Shown here one piece after another: positions 19,226 through 30,232 of a stretch of DNA of 54,700 nt. The notes beneath the pieces are model-generated. The model did not search any database. It was given only the letters and a program-made list of their open reading frames with translations, and had not been told where the DNA came from. How positions within the stretch are numbered: position 1 is the stretch's first letter; every line of letters starts with the position of its first letter. The stretch is from Actinomycetales bacterium (GTDB lineage: Bacteria; Actinomycetota; Actinomycetes; Nanopelagicales; Nanopelagicaceae). The stretch is taken from positions 1 through 54,700 of the forward strand of contig JAGWYB010000006.1 of assembly GCA_018969585.1 (NCBI GenBank), written 5' to 3'. Made by a program: the position numbers and the translations under genes.

Positions 19226-19227
19226 AA

Positions 19228-20178
19228 ATGATTAAGCCAATTCGTACTGTCTTAATTGCAGCCCTTATTCTGCAAACAATTAATCCGGTAGCAAATTCAG
19301 CCGGAAGAACTAATCAAAGTATTGCTAACACAATCCTTAACGGAAAAGGCGCGCCAACATCCAATGTTGGAATCAATGGAGATTTCTACATCGATATCTC
19401 CAATTTCAATATTTATGGACCAAAAACAAAAAATCGTTGGCCATCTCCGGTCAGCTTGCGCTCAACTACAAATACCTCAGAGCGGACTACAGCGGTTGCT
19501 GGATCACCGGGTGAAAAAGGAGAAAAAGGTTCTAAAGGCGAGAAGGGTGAGTCAGGCGCGCAAGGAGCTCAAGGCGCACAAGGTGCACAAGGTGCTAAGG
19601 GGGACAAGGGAGAGAGCGGCGCAAAAGGTGAAGCCGGAGCAAAAGGTGAAGCCGGCGCAAAAGGTGAAGCCGGAGCCAAGGGCGATACCGGACTCAAAGG
19701 AGACACGGGATTAAAAGGAGATAAGGGTGACACTGGTGAAACCGGACCCGCGGGACCAGCCGGCCCATCAAATGTTTATTACCAAACGATTCCAACTTTT
19801 ACTTTAAGTACAAATACGATCAATACATCGTCTACTTCGGGGAATATAGGAAGTTTGCAGCCAAATAAAAGCTATCGCTTTGAAATGACCCTGCAAGGAA
19901 GATGCGAATCAAATGCTGGAAAGTTTGGATTAACCGTAACAAATTCAGGTACAGGAAGTACCCTGAATTACGACTATACAAGTTCATATGTTACTGACGT
20001 GCGAAGTAATACCCCATATAAGTCTTATCATTTTCACGTCATAGGAACTATTTCCGTGGGATCACTTGTCACGAATTTGAATGTCGCGATTACTGACGGA
20101 GGTCCAATTACTGGCACTTTCCCGATGACACTCAATGGTTTTGCAGTCTTTACTTTGGTTGGAAATGTATCGACGTGA
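19228..20178 (+). CDS. Secreted collagen-like (Gly-X-Y)n repeat protein
   Basis: N-terminal hydrophobic signal-like segment; about 30 consecutive GXY triplets (19501-19770), then a C-terminal beta-rich domain. Confidence 0.85.
   Translation: MIKPIRTVLIAALILQTINPVANSAGRTNQSIANTILNGKGAPTSNVGINGDFYIDISNFNIYGPKTKNRWPSPVSLRSTTNTSERTTAVAGSPGEKGEKGSKGEKGESGAQGAQGAQGAQGAKGDKGESGAKGEAGAKGEAGAKGEAGAKGDTGLKGDTGLKGDKGDTGETGPAGPAGPSNVYYQTIPTFTLSTNTINTSSTSGNIGSLQPNKSYRFEMTLQGRCESNAGKFGLTVTNSGTGSTLNYDYTSSYVTDVRSNTPYKSYHFHVIGTISVGSLVTNLNVAITDGGPITGTFPMTLNGFAVFTLVGNVST
19501..19770 (+). repeat. Collagen-like coding repeat (GSPGEKGEK…GPAGPAGPS)
   Basis: 9-nt periodicity, including tandem GAQ x4 and (GAKGEA) x3 blocks. 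Confidence 0.85.
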
Positions 20179-20196
20179 AAAAACATTTGAACTTGG

Positions 20197-20267
20197 AGCG
20201 GGTGACGGGAATCGAACCCGCATAGCTAGCTTGGAAGGCTAGAGCTCTACCATTGAGCTACACCCGC
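20197..20267 (-). tRNA. tRNA-Gly (anticodon TCC)
   Basis: Minus strand GCGGGTGTAGCTCAATGGTAGAGCTCTAGCCTTCCAAGCTAGCTATGCGGGTTCGATTCCCGTCACCCGCT. Confidence 0.95.
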
Positions 20268-20364
20268 AATGTTTGCTCACTTAGGGCTTTTTCCTAAGGG
20301 GCATACGGTATCGGCTGAGGTAATGAGATGTGAATTTTTCATCTAGACTCTGCCACCTACGCCG

Positions 20365-20440
20365 CGGGGCGTAGCGTAGTGGCTAGCGCGTCTGCTTTGG
20401 GAGCAGAAGACCGTGGGTTCGAGTCCCTCCGCCCCGACCA
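20365..20440 (+). tRNA. tRNA-Pro (anticodon TGG), CCA encoded
   Basis: CGGGGCGTAGCGTAGTGGCTAGCGCGTCTGCTTTGGGAGCAGAAGACCGTGGGTTCGAGTCCCTCCGCCCCGACCA. Confidence 0.95.
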
Positions 20441-20465
20441 GTAATTCAAATTAGTAAGGAGTCCT

Positions 20466-21755
20466 GTGAAGAGCGCCGTCGAAACTCTCTCACCGACTCG
20501 AGTTCGTATTTCTATAGATCTTGATTTCAAGGATCTTGAACCACATGTAGCAACTGCTTATCAAACTCTTTCACAACAGGTTTCAATCCCAGGTTTTCGT
20601 AAAGGCAAAGTACCGCGTCAACTTATCGATCAGCGCGTGGGTCGAGGAGCGGTATTGAATGAAGCTATAAACACTGCGCTTCCTGAGTTCTACTCACAAG
20701 CAGCTCGTGAAAATGAAGTTCTTATCGTCGGTCGACCTAACGTCGATATCAAGGAACTCAAGGACAATGAAATAGTTAAGTTTGAAGTAGAAGTCGATGT
20801 TCGCCCCGAGATAAAGCTCCCTGATTTTTCAGAGATAGAACTCTCGGTTCCCGACGTTGAATTGAGCGAAAAAGATGTTGAAGATCAAGTTGAGGCTCTT
20901 CGAATTCGTTTTGGAACTCTTGTCACAATTGAAAAAGATGCAGCTTCCGGAGATTTTGTCACAATTGATTTAGTCGCCAAGATAGAAGGTAAAGAAGTTG
21001 AGGGTGGAACTGCGAACGGCATTTCCTATGAAGTTGGCTCAAACCGCATGATTGATGGACTCGATACGGCTCTCGAAGGTATGAAAGTCGGAGAATCAAA
21101 GAATTTCACAGCTCAATTAGTCGGAATGAAGGAAGGCGAAACTGGAGAAGTCACAGTTACCCTTCAAGCTGTAAAAAAGAGAGAACTACCAGACCTAAAC
21201 GATGAGTTTGCAAAATTAGCCAGCGAGTTTGAAACGCTTGAGGAATTAAAGAGCGACACAAAAGAGCGATTGAATCGATTGAAATCAATGGAACAAGGTG
21301 CGCAAGCACGCGATGAACTCTTGAAATATCTTCTAGATAAAGTTGATATCCAAGTTCCGGAACAGCTAGTAAAAGATGAGGTGCACGACCATCTAGAAAA
21401 AGAGAATCGACTTGAAGATGACACGCACCGAAATGAAGTAACTGAGGAGGTTACTCGATCTGTGCGTGCTGATTTCTTGTTAGATGCGATTGTCAAAGCT
21501 GAAGAGGTTCAAGTTTCCGAGGCTGAACTAACCGAGTATTTGATCCGAACAGCTGCCAGATACGGGATGACACCGGAACAATTTGCGCAACAGTTGACCC
21601 AGGCCGGCCAGATAACGGCTCTTATGGCCGAAGTTGCGCGTACGAAAGCACTGGCGATTGCTCTCGAAAGAGTGAAAATTAAAGATGCATCGGGGCGAAG
21701 CGTTGATCTTTCGAAATTAACCCCAAAGCCGAACTCAGAAGAAAAGTCTGAATAA
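20466..21755 (+). CDS. tig: Trigger factor
   Basis: MKSAVETLSPTRVRISIDLDF, VSIPGFRKGKVPRQLIDQRVG; upstream of clpPPX. Confidence 0.95.
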   Translation: MKSAVETLSPTRVRISIDLDFKDLEPHVATAYQTLSQQVSIPGFRKGKVPRQLIDQRVGRGAVLNEAINTALPEFYSQAARENEVLIVGRPNVDIKELKDNEIVKFEVEVDVRPEIKLPDFSEIELSVPDVELSEKDVEDQVEALRIRFGTLVTIEKDAASGDFVTIDLVAKIEGKEVEGGTANGISYEVGSNRMIDGLDTALEGMKVGESKNFTAQLVGMKEGETGEVTVTLQAVKKRELPDLNDEFAKLASEFETLEELKSDTKERLNRLKSMEQGAQARDELLKYLLDKVDIQVPEQLVKDEVHDHLEKENRLEDDTHRNEVTEEVTRSVRADFLLDAIVKAEEVQVSEAELTEYLIRTAARYGMTPEQFAQQLTQAGQITALMAEVARTKALAIALERVKIKDASGRSVDLSKLTPKPNSEEKSE

Positions 21756-21760
21756 CTATC

Positions 21761-21771
21761 CGCTCTGAGCG
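21761..21771. promoter_or_regulatory. Putative ClgR-type operator upstream of clpP1P2
   Basis: CGCTCTGAGCG; opposite strand CGCTCAGAGCG fits the CGCYNANRGCG core reported for ClgR in corynebacteria. Confidence 0.4.
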
Positions 21772-21848
21772 AACAAGCCGCTTATTGGGAAGCAAAAGTC
21801 GCTCGGGAGCGTTAGGGTCTATACATAACGAATCTCAGGAGGAACTTC

Positions 21849-22463
21849 TTGGAGCTCATTACCCCGCGCTTGGCGGCTAGCCCCGCCGGTGGACTAGACG
21901 ACCAGGTCTACAACCGCCTTTTAAAGGAAAGAATCATTTTCCTTGGTTCCGTCGTTGAAGATTCAATGGCAAACGCAATTGCTGCCCAGATGCTTTTGTT
22001 GGCAGCTGAAGATCCAGAGAAAGATATTTATCTTTACATTAATTCTCCCGGCGGATCCATCTCTGCAGGTATGGCGATCTATGACACGATGCAATACGTA
22101 AAGAATGATGTGGCAACTGTTGCAATGGGTCTCGCCGCATCGATGGGCCAGTTCTTACTTTGCGCTGGCGCCCCAGGAAAACGTTACGCGCTTCCACATG
22201 CAAGAATCATGATGCACCAACCATCCGGTGGCATTGGTGGAACCGCTTCCGATATCAAGATTCAAGCAGAGCAGATGTCATTCACAAAGAAGAAAATGGC
22301 CGATTTGATTGCATTTCACACTGGCCAGAAAGTCGAAACTATTACTGCTGATTCGGATCGCGACCGATGGTTCACCGCTGAAGAAGCAAAAGAGTATGGC
22401 TTCGTAGATCATGTTGTTAAATCAGCCGGCCAAGTCTCTGGAAGTGGAGGAACTGTTCGATGA
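21849..22463 (+). CDS. clpP1: ATP-dependent Clp protease proteolytic subunit 1 (TTG start)
   Basis: [35 protein letters not shown]. Confidence 0.93.
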   Translation: MELITPRLAASPAGGLDDQVYNRLLKERIIFLGSVVEDSMANAIAAQMLLLAAEDPEKDIYLYINSPGGSISAGMAIYDTMQYVKNDVATVAMGLAASMGQFLLCAGAPGKRYALPHARIMMHQPSGGIGGTASDIKIQAEQMSFTKKKMADLIAFHTGQKVETITADSDRDRWFTAEEAKEYGFVDHVVKSAGQVSGSGGTVR

Positions 22464-23083
22464 GTAAGTATGAATCACAGAATCGATATGTGCTTCCAAC
22501 AATTGAAGAGAGAACTTCATATGGATACAAGCGTCTAGATCCATACACAAAACTATTTGAAGAGCGCATCATCTTTCTCGGTCAAGCTATCGACGATACT
22601 GTCGCAAACGATGTAATGGCCCAGCTTTTAACTCTGGAGTCGATGGATCCTGATCGCGACATCATGATGTACATCAATTCTCCAGGCGGCTCATTCACAG
22701 CCCTAACTGCAATTTATGACACGATGCAATTCGTACGTCCGGACGTGATGACAATTTGTCTTGGTCAAGCAGCATCTGCTGCGGCAGTTCTTCTTGCCGG
22801 CGGCACCGCAGGAAAGCGAATGGCGCTGGAACACTCAAGAATTCTTATCCACCAGCCATATAGCGAAGGTGGCGGACAAGGCTCCGATATTGAAATCCAA
22901 GCTAAAGAAGTCTTGCGCATGCGAGAACTTCTAGAAGAGATGCTCTCCAAGCATTCGAAGAAATCAAAAGAAGAGATCGCAAAAGATATTGAGCGAGACA
23001 AGATTCTTACTGCAGCAGAAGCTGTTGAGTACGGACTTGTCGACCAGATCTTGGCGAGCCGAAAAGCCTCTCTCAAGCGTTAA
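22460..23083 (+). CDS. clpP2: ATP-dependent Clp protease proteolytic subunit 2
   Basis: [36 protein letters not shown] overlap with clpP1. Confidence 0.93.
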   Translation: MSKYESQNRYVLPTIEERTSYGYKRLDPYTKLFEERIIFLGQAIDDTVANDVMAQLLTLESMDPDRDIMMYINSPGGSFTALTAIYDTMQFVRPDVMTICLGQAASAAAVLLAGGTAGKRMALEHSRILIHQPYSEGGGQGSDIEIQAKEVLRMRELLEEMLSKHSKKSKEEIAKDIERDKILTAAEAVEYGLVDQILASRKASLKR

Positions 23084-23160
23084 TTCCTCTCTAGGCGAAC
23101 AGCTATATCCGACGTTCGCGCACGCTCGCGATTTACCATTAGAGCCTTCCCTAGAGAAAG

Positions 23161-24456
23161 TTGGCAGACGTGACTCGCATCGGTGAAAGCGGCGATCTTC
23201 TCAAGTGCTCCTTCTGCGGTAAGACCCAGAAGCAAGTCAAGAAGTTGATTGCAGGTCCAGGTGTTTATATCTGCGACGAATGTATCGATCTTTGCAACGA
23301 GATAATCGAAGACGAATTAAGCGAAGCAGCTGGTCTTGGTCTCCAAGAACTTCCTAAACCTCAAGAGATTTTTGATTTTCTAGATCAATATGTAATCGGA
23401 CAAGAACGTGCCAAGAAATCCTTATCGGTTGCCGTATATAACCATTACAAGCGAATCAAATCTGGCGACCGTCATCGCGAACAAGGCGTTGAGATTGCCA
23501 AGAGCAACATTCTGCTCCTCGGTCCAACTGGCTGCGGAAAGACATTGCTAGCCCAAACTTTAGCCAGAATGTTGAATGTCCCATTTGCGATTGCAGACGC
23601 GACTGCACTCACCGAAGCTGGCTACGTTGGTGAGGATGTAGAAAATATACTTTTAAAGTTGATTCAAGCAGCAGATTTTGATGTCAAAAAAGCTGAGACT
23701 GGAATTATCTACATTGATGAAATCGATAAAGTTGCGCGCAAGAGTGAAAATCCTTCGATTACTCGGGATGTTTCCGGTGAAGGCGTGCAACAAGCGCTAC
23801 TTAAGATTTTAGAGGGAACTACCGCATCGGTCCCACCTCAAGGCGGAAGAAAGCACCCGCATCAGGAATTTATTCAGATAGACACAACTAATGTTCTGTT
23901 TATTGTTGGAGGAGCATTTGCTGGGCTTGAGAAAATCATTGAAGCGCGCAAAGGAAAGGCTGGTGTTGGTTTTAATGCCGCGCTCAAGGTAACTAAAGAA
24001 AATGAGAAGAATGATCCATTTAGGGATGCCATGCCGGAAGATTTATTGAAGTTTGGAATGATTCCCGAATTTATCGGCCGCCTTCCAATCATGACTTCAG
24101 TTGAAAGTTTGGACCGTGCCGCTCTTCTCCAAATTCTTACCGAGCCAAAGAATGCTCTGGTTAAGCAATATCAACACCTATTCTCTATGGATGATGTTGA
24201 GCTAGAAATTGCAGAAGATGCGCTAGATATCATCGCCGACCAAGCTATTGCGCGCGGAACGGGCGCTAGAGGTTTAAGAGCAATCATGGAAGAGATTCTC
24301 TTGCCTGTGATGTACGAAGTTCCAAGCAAGAAAGAAATTGGCAAAGTAATCGTCAATGCCGAGGTTATTCGCTCGAAAACGCCACCGGTTTATGTGGAAC
24401 GAGGACCAAATAGCGTCAAGCGCAACAGTAAACGTGGAGAAGAGAAGACCGCGTAG
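23161..24456 (+). CDS. clpX: ClpX ATPase (TTG start)
   Basis: Zinc finger [52 protein letters not shown]. Confidence 0.96.
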   Translation: MADVTRIGESGDLLKCSFCGKTQKQVKKLIAGPGVYICDECIDLCNEIIEDELSEAAGLGLQELPKPQEIFDFLDQYVIGQERAKKSLSVAVYNHYKRIKSGDRHREQGVEIAKSNILLLGPTGCGKTLLAQTLARMLNVPFAIADATALTEAGYVGEDVENILLKLIQAADFDVKKAETGIIYIDEIDKVARKSENPSITRDVSGEGVQQALLKILEGTTASVPPQGGRKHPHQEFIQIDTTNVLFIVGGAFAGLEKIIEARKGKAGVGFNAALKVTKENEKNDPFRDAMPEDLLKFGMIPEFIGRLPIMTSVESLDRAALLQILTEPKNALVKQYQHLFSMDDVELEIAEDALDIIADQAIARGTGARGLRAIMEEILLPVMYEVPSKKEIGKVIVNAEVIRSKTPPVYVERGPNSVKRNSKRGEEKTA

Positions 24457-24477
24457 CGCTCGCTAGTATCGCGTCTT

Positions 24478-27069
24478 ATGTCTGAGCTGCCCTCAAATTT
24501 CGCCCCTCACGAGATTGAGTCTGCACTTTATAAAAAGTGGTTAGACGCTGGGTATTTCAAAGCTGATCCAAATTCTAAGAAACCGCCATTTGCCATAGTT
24601 ATCCCGCCGCCGAACGTGACTGGCAGTCTCCATATCGGTCACGCTTTAGATCACACTATTCAAGATTTATTGATTCGAATGAAACGCATGAAGGGTTTTG
24701 AAACCCTCTGGCTTCCCGGGATGGATCATGCCGGCATCGCAACACAAAACGTAGTTGAAAAGAAATTAGCTGAAAGCAAGATCACCCGACATGATCTTGG
24801 AAGAGAAGAATTCATCAAAAAAGTGTGGGATTGGAAAGCTGAATACGGCGGCGCAATTCTCGGCCAGATGAAACGACTCGGAGATAGCGTTGATTGGAGT
24901 CGGGAACGTTTCACGATGGATGACGGCTTGTCACGAGCTGTCTTAACAATTTTCAAGCGACTTTACGATGCTGGGTTGATTTATCGAGCAGAGCGAATAA
25001 TTAATTGGTGCCCTCGTTGCTTAACTGCACTCTCTGATATCGAAGTGGATTATCAGGAGATAGATGGTGAATTTGTTCAGATTAGATACGGAGATTTAGA
25101 CGGCGACCATATTTATATTGCGACAACTCGCCCTGAAACAATGCTCGGCGACGGCGCCGTAGCGGTAAATCCAAATGATGACCGATATAAATCAATGATT
25201 GGTAAGCAAGTCCGCCTTCCTTATGTGAATCGAATGATCCCGATAATTGCAGATGAATTAGTTGATCCAGAATTTGGTACTGGTGCCGTAAAAGTTACTG
25301 CAGCTCATGATCCAAACGACTTTGAAATGGGGATGCGCCACGGCGTGCCCATGATTGTCATCATGAATGAGTCCGGAGTTATGGAAGGAACCGGAACGCA
25401 ATTTGATGGAATGGATAGATTCAAGGCTCGCAAAGCTCTGGTTGAGAAATTACGGGAAGATGGATTACTTGGGTGGGAAAAACGTCCTTATAAACATAGC
25501 GTTGGCCATTGTTCACGTTGCAACACAATCGTAGAACCACGACTCTCCTTACAGTGGTTTGTGAAAGTTGCACCGTTAGCGAAGATGGCAGGAGATGCGG
25601 TCCGTAATGGAGAAGTAAAGATTTCCCCAGTTGAGATGGAGCCACGCTATTTCGAGTGGGTAGACAACATGCATGATTGGTGTATTTCGCGTCAATTATG
25701 GTGGGGTCATCGAATTCCAGTTTGGTATGGACCGAATGACGAAATGAAAGTTATTGGTCCTGATGAAGTTGCACCAACTGGTTGGGTTCAAGATGAAGAT
25801 GTCTTAGATACCTGGTTTTCATCTGCGCTTTGGCCATTCTCAACCCTCGGTTGGCCAGATAAAACCGAGGACTTAAAGAAGTTCTATCCAACTTCGGTTC
25901 TCGTTACTGGCTATGACATTCTCTTCTTCTGGGTCGCACGCATGATGATCTTCTCGTTATTCGCGATGGATGGGAAACATCCATTCGACGTTATTGCGCT
26001 ACATGGCCTTGTGAGGGATAAGAACGGCAAGAAGATGTCGAAATCCAAAGGGAACGTAATCGACCCATTGGAATTTATGGATAAATATGGATCAGATGCC
26101 CTGAGATTCGCTTTGGCACGTGGCGCGAATCCTGGGACAGACCAAGCTCTCGCAGAAGAGTGGATTGCTGGAGCACGAAATTTCGCTACCAAGATATGGA
26201 ATGCCACTCGCTTTGCCATTATGAATGGAGCGAATGTTAAGGGCCTGCTCCCTGAAAGGAGTTCGCTAAACCATATTGATCGATGGATATTGGATGAATT
26301 GGATCGAACCATCGCATCAGTCGATGAGCTCTACGAAAACTTTGAGTTCGCAAAAGCTAGCGAGTCTCTCTATCACTTCGCTTGGGACGAAGTTTGTGAT
26401 TGGTATCTTGAATTAGTAAAAGACACTTTTTCAAAAGGTGGACCAGAAGCTGAAAAAACCAAGCGAGTTCTAGGTCACGTATTAGATAATCTTTTGAGAT
26501 TAATGCACCCAAATATGCCATTTATTTCTGAAGAACTCTGGATTAAATTAACTGGAGGAGAATCACTAGTAATCGCAGAATGGCCGACAGGTTCCGGGCA
26601 CGCTAAAGACTTAGAAGCTCATGACGTAGTTGAAGATATGAAGCAACTGATTACAGAAATCCGCCGGTTCAGGAGTGATCAAGGAATAAAGAATTCAGCT
26701 CGAATAAATGCCGAGATAACCGGACTAACCGGTCCCGGCACAAAATACGAGGATGCGATTAGATTCCTTGTTCGCCTCGATGCTCCTGGTAATTACTTTT
26801 CGCCGAGCGCAAAGATTGAAATTGGTAAATTTACTGTTTCCTTTGATCTAACAGGCAGCGTTGATGTCGCAGCCGAAAGAGCGCGTTTAACTAAAGATCT
26901 TGCAAATATTAAAAAGGATCGTGAGACTGCTCAAGTAAAGCTTGGCAATGAGAATTTTATGGCGAAAGCCCCAATGGAAGTCGTTTCTGAAATTCGGAAC
27001 CGTTTAGAATTCTGCGACTCTGAAATTCAGCGTATCGAGTCACTCCTCTCCTCTCTACCAAATTCTTAA
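24478..27069 (+). CDS. valS: Valyl-tRNA synthetase
   Basis: PPPNVTGSLHIGHALDHT; KMSKSKGNVIDP. Confidence 0.96.
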   Translation: MSELPSNFAPHEIESALYKKWLDAGYFKADPNSKKPPFAIVIPPPNVTGSLHIGHALDHTIQDLLIRMKRMKGFETLWLPGMDHAGIATQNVVEKKLAESKITRHDLGREEFIKKVWDWKAEYGGAILGQMKRLGDSVDWSRERFTMDDGLSRAVLTIFKRLYDAGLIYRAERIINWCPRCLTALSDIEVDYQEIDGEFVQIRYGDLDGDHIYIATTRPETMLGDGAVAVNPNDDRYKSMIGKQVRLPYVNRMIPIIADELVDPEFGTGAVKVTAAHDPNDFEMGMRHGVPMIVIMNESGVMEGTGTQFDGMDRFKARKALVEKLREDGLLGWEKRPYKHSVGHCSRCNTIVEPRLSLQWFVKVAPLAKMAGDAVRNGEVKISPVEMEPRYFEWVDNMHDWCISRQLWWGHRIPVWYGPNDEMKVIGPDEVAPTGWVQDEDVLDTWFSSALWPFSTLGWPDKTEDLKKFYPTSVLVTGYDILFFWVARMMIFSLFAMDGKHPFDVIALHGLVRDKNGKKMSKSKGNVIDPLEFMDKYGSDALRFALARGANPGTDQALAEEWIAGARNFATKIWNATRFAIMNGANVKGLLPERSSLNHIDRWILDELDRTIASVDELYENFEFAKASESLYHFAWDEVCDWYLELVKDTFSKGGPEAEKTKRVLGHVLDNLLRLMHPNMPFISEELWIKLTGGESLVIAEWPTGSGHAKDLEAHDVVEDMKQLITEIRRFRSDQGIKNSARINAEITGLTGPGTKYEDAIRFLVRLDAPGNYFSPSAKIEIGKFTVSFDLTGSVDVAAERARLTKDLANIKKDRETAQVKLGNENFMAKAPMEVVSEIRNRLEFCDSEIQRIESLLSSLPNS

Positions 27070-27077
27070 GAATATAA

Positions 27078-28406
27078 ATGAGCCTACAAGAGATAGAAAA
27101 GGCGTTATCAGCTCGTTGGCCAGAAACAAAAATAAATCCAACTTTAGAACGCATTGCACTTTTAGTTGATTATCTTGGATCACCCCAACTTTCATATCCA
27201 ACAATTCATATTGCGGGTACGAATGGGAAAACTTCAACATCGAGGATTATTGATTCGCTCTGCCAAGAATTGGGTTTGCGAACTGGAAGATTCACGAGTC
27301 CACATTTAGAGAGCATGCTGGAGCGGATTGCAATAAATGGAAGCCCAATTGATGAATTAACTTTTGTTAAGAACTTTAAAGATATTGAGCCCTATTTAGC
27401 GTTAGTCGACGGAAAAATGCCAGATCCGCTCTCATTTTTTGAAGTGATGACGGCGCTTGCCTTTGTAACGTTCGCGGAGCATCCAGTAGATATTGGGATT
27501 TTTGAATGCGGCATGGGAGGGGAATGGGATTCCACCAACGTTATTGATAGCAAAGTCGCGGTTATTACATCAATTGGATTTGATCACATGGAGTATTTGG
27601 GGAACACACTGGTCGAGATCGCAACTACCAAATCTGGAATTATCAAAAGTGGAGAGTTTGCGGTCCTTGCCCGCCAGGAGCGCGAGGCGGCACAGGCACT
27701 ATTGAAGCGATGTGCCACTATGAATACGACGCCTCTTCGTGAGGGGATTGAATACGAGGTTGTGAAACGTGACGTTGCAGTTGGAGGTCAACTACTGACA
27801 ATTCGTGGAATTTACGGAATTTATGAAGATTTATTCCTTCCGCTTCACGGCAAACATCAATCCAGTAATGCAGCTACTGCATTAGCGGCGGTTGAAGTTT
27901 TCGCTGGCGAATCGGAATTATCTCAAGAAGTTGTAGCTAACGCATTTGCAAATGTGACATCCCCAGGACGTTGTGAAATTATCTCTAGAGAGCCCACTGT
28001 CATTATTGACGCGGCACATAACCCACATGGAGCGATCTCACTAAAAGAGGTTTTGAATAGTGAATTCAACTTCGACAAAATTATCATGATTTTTGCAGCA
28101 ATGGGAGATAAAGACATCTCCGGGTTTCTAACTGAAATCTCTCCAATTATCGATCAGGTAATACTCACTCGAAATTCATCTCCAAGGTGCGCAGAAATAA
28201 ATCAAGTAAGCGAAATAGCCTCAGGAATATTTAAGGATGCTCAGATTTCTACGGCCCCGCAGCTAGCAGAAGCACTTGAGGCGGCCAAGTTAAAGGCTCT
28301 TGAAATGCAAGATCATGGAAGTGTTGCAATACTGGTAACTGGGTCTGTGGCTACTGCTGGTGAAATAAGATCGATAGTAAAGAGAAAAGGTATGACGAAT
28401 AGATGA
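27078..28406 (+). CDS. folC: Folylpolyglutamate synthase/dihydrofolate synthase
   Basis: HIAGTNGKTSTSRIIDSL; VIIDAAHNPHGA. Confidence 0.93.
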   Translation: MSLQEIEKALSARWPETKINPTLERIALLVDYLGSPQLSYPTIHIAGTNGKTSTSRIIDSLCQELGLRTGRFTSPHLESMLERIAINGSPIDELTFVKNFKDIEPYLALVDGKMPDPLSFFEVMTALAFVTFAEHPVDIGIFECGMGGEWDSTNVIDSKVAVITSIGFDHMEYLGNTLVEIATTKSGIIKSGEFAVLARQEREAAQALLKRCATMNTTPLREGIEYEVVKRDVAVGGQLLTIRGIYGIYEDLFLPLHGKHQSSNAATALAAVEVFAGESELSQEVVANAFANVTSPGRCEIISREPTVIIDAAHNPHGAISLKEVLNSEFNFDKIIMIFAAMGDKDISGFLTEISPIIDQVILTRNSSPRCAEINQVSEIASGIFKDAQISTAPQLAEALEAAKLKALEMQDHGSVAILVTGSVATAGEIRSIVKRKGMTNR

Positions 28407-28732
28407 AAATGTTGGCGCGCTCAGTGTTGTCAATGGAAATTTTGCTACTTGGATTCGCCCTATTACTTGCGAAAGACCTTGCTTCCAGAGAGGGCTTGTG
28501 GCTTGGACTTGCGCTAGTCGTAATCGCAATTTTGGCTCTCGGAACTTTGAAAAGCAAAATTGGATGGATACTTGGTTGGATACTTCAATTCGGGATTATT
28601 CTTTACGGGTTTTACATTTTTTCTATGTTCTTCATGGGAGCTCTTTTTCTCTCATTGTGGGTTGGTGCGATTGTGATTGGCCGAAAGGGAGAGGCGCTCA
28701 AGCGGGCTCGCCAGGGGGAAAATCCACAATAG
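28403..28732 (+). CDS. DUF4233-like membrane protein
   Basis: 109 aa with 3-4 TM segments between folC and ndk, a conserved actinobacterial position. Confidence 0.75.
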   Translation: MKMLARSVLSMEILLLGFALLLAKDLASREGLWLGLALVVIAILALGTLKSKIGWILGWILQFGIILYGFYIFSMFFMGALFLSLWVGAIVIGRKGEALKRARQGENPQ

Positions 28733-28745
28733 ACTTGGGTCTGTG

Positions 28746-29186
28746 ATGACCTCCCAAAAAGAGCAAACTTTGGTACTCATAAAGCCGGATGGCGTTCGCC
28801 GCGGCCTTATTGGCGAAATTATTCGCCGAATTGAAGCTAAAGGTTATGTCGTCGAAAATCTAAAGATGTCTCTTGTTTCGATTAACCAATTAAAAAATCA
28901 TTATCAAGAACATGAAGGCAAGCCTTTTTTCGAACCCCTACTTGAGTTCATGCAGAGCGGTCCAATCGTCGCAATGGTTGTTTCTGGCAATCGCGTCATT
29001 GAAGGTTTTAGATCTCTAGCGGGCGCAACTGAGCCCACAAGTGCCGCACCCGGTACCATTCGCGGTGACTTGGCAAGAGACCAAGGAACTAAAGTTGTTC
29101 AAAATCTCGTTCATGGTTCAGATTCTTCGGAGTCAGCCCAACGTGAGATTTTGATTTTCTTCCCCGAACTACAAGGAGTGAAATAA
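28746..29186 (+). CDS. ndk: Nucleoside diphosphate kinase
   Basis: [30 protein letters not shown] active site. Confidence 0.95.
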   Translation: MTSQKEQTLVLIKPDGVRRGLIGEIIRRIEAKGYVVENLKMSLVSINQLKNHYQEHEGKPFFEPLLEFMQSGPIVAMVVSGNRVIEGFRSLAGATEPTSAAPGTIRGDLARDQGTKVVQNLVHGSDSSESAQREILIFFPELQGVK

Positions 29187-30226
29187 TGGCGGGTATGAAA
29201 TCTCGAGGTAGTTTCTTCGGTCGAGATATGGCGATAGATCTTGGAACCGCCAACACCTTGGTATATGTAAGAGGTAAAGGCATCGTCTTAAATGAACCGA
29301 GCGTCGTAGCTGTTAATCAAGATACTGGAGCGGTCCTTGCCGTAGGCGCGGAAGCGAAGCGAATGATCGGAAGAACTCCAGGAAGTATCGTCGCAATTCG
29401 CCCATTAAAAGATGGTGTAATCGCAGATTTCGATACCACGGCTTTAATGATTAAATATTTTATTCGCCAAGTGCATAAACATACCTATCTTGCAAAACCG
29501 AGAATTGTCATTTGCGTTCCCTCAGGAATCACTGGCGTTGAACAACGCGCGGTTAAAGATGCTGGATACGAAGCTGGAGCTCGCAAGGTATACATAATTG
29601 AAGAGCCGATGGCAGCGGCGATAGGCGCAAACCTTCCCATTCATGAACCAACCGGAAACATGGTCGTAGACATTGGCGGTGGAACGACTGAAGTTGCTGT
29701 TATTTCTATGGGCGGAATCGTTTCCGCTGGTTCAATCCGTGTCGGTGGCGACGAATTAGATCAAGCAATTATTAGTTGGATTAAGCGCGAGTATTCAATG
29801 CTGCTTGGCGAGCGGACCGCAGAAGAAATTAAGATGGCGGTTGGCTCTGCTTATCCATTGCGGGATGAGCCTGATGCTGAAATTCGCGGAAGAGATGTTG
29901 CCACTGGGCTACCAAAAACAATCGTTATCTCAGCCGAAGAAATTCGAAAAGCTCTAGAGGAGCCAGTCACCGCCATCGTAAATGCGGTTAAAGCAACATT
30001 GGATAAGACGCCGCCTGAGTTATCTGCGGACTTGATGGATCGTGGAATTTTCTTAACGGGCGGAGGAGCGCTGCTTAGAGGACTAGATGAGAGATTGCGC
30101 CACGAAACAAATATCCCTATACATATCGCAGAGCGACCCTTATTAGCTGTTGTTGAAGGTTCTGGAAAATGTATCGAGGAGTTCGAAGCTCTAGAGAAAG
30201 TTCTAATCTCCGAGCCTCGTCGATAG
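29186..30226 (+). CDS. mreB: Rod shape-determining protein MreB
   Basis: [39 protein letters not shown]. Confidence 0.96.
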   Translation: MAGMKSRGSFFGRDMAIDLGTANTLVYVRGKGIVLNEPSVVAVNQDTGAVLAVGAEAKRMIGRTPGSIVAIRPLKDGVIADFDTTALMIKYFIRQVHKHTYLAKPRIVICVPSGITGVEQRAVKDAGYEAGARKVYIIEEPMAAAIGANLPIHEPTGNMVVDIGGGTTEVAVISMGGIVSAGSIRVGGDELDQAIISWIKREYSMLLGERTAEEIKMAVGSAYPLRDEPDAEIRGRDVATGLPKTIVISAEEIRKALEEPVTAIVNAVKATLDKTPPELSADLMDRGIFLTGGGALLRGLDERLRHETNIPIHIAERPLLAVVEGSGKCIEEFEALEKVLISEPRR

Positions 30227-30232
30227 GAAGTA

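Noticed and set aside
19090-19227. Possible c-di-AMP (ydaO) riboswitch because of CCCGAACCC and GAATCC near a secreted-protein gene
   Set aside because: The conserved GUCAGCUAACC-type segment and overall arrangement are not present.
19322-19714. 130-aa ORF overlapping the collagen-like gene
   Set aside because: Out-of-frame shadow of the Gly-X-Y repeat; its Lys-rich low-complexity sequence is a codon-periodicity artefact.
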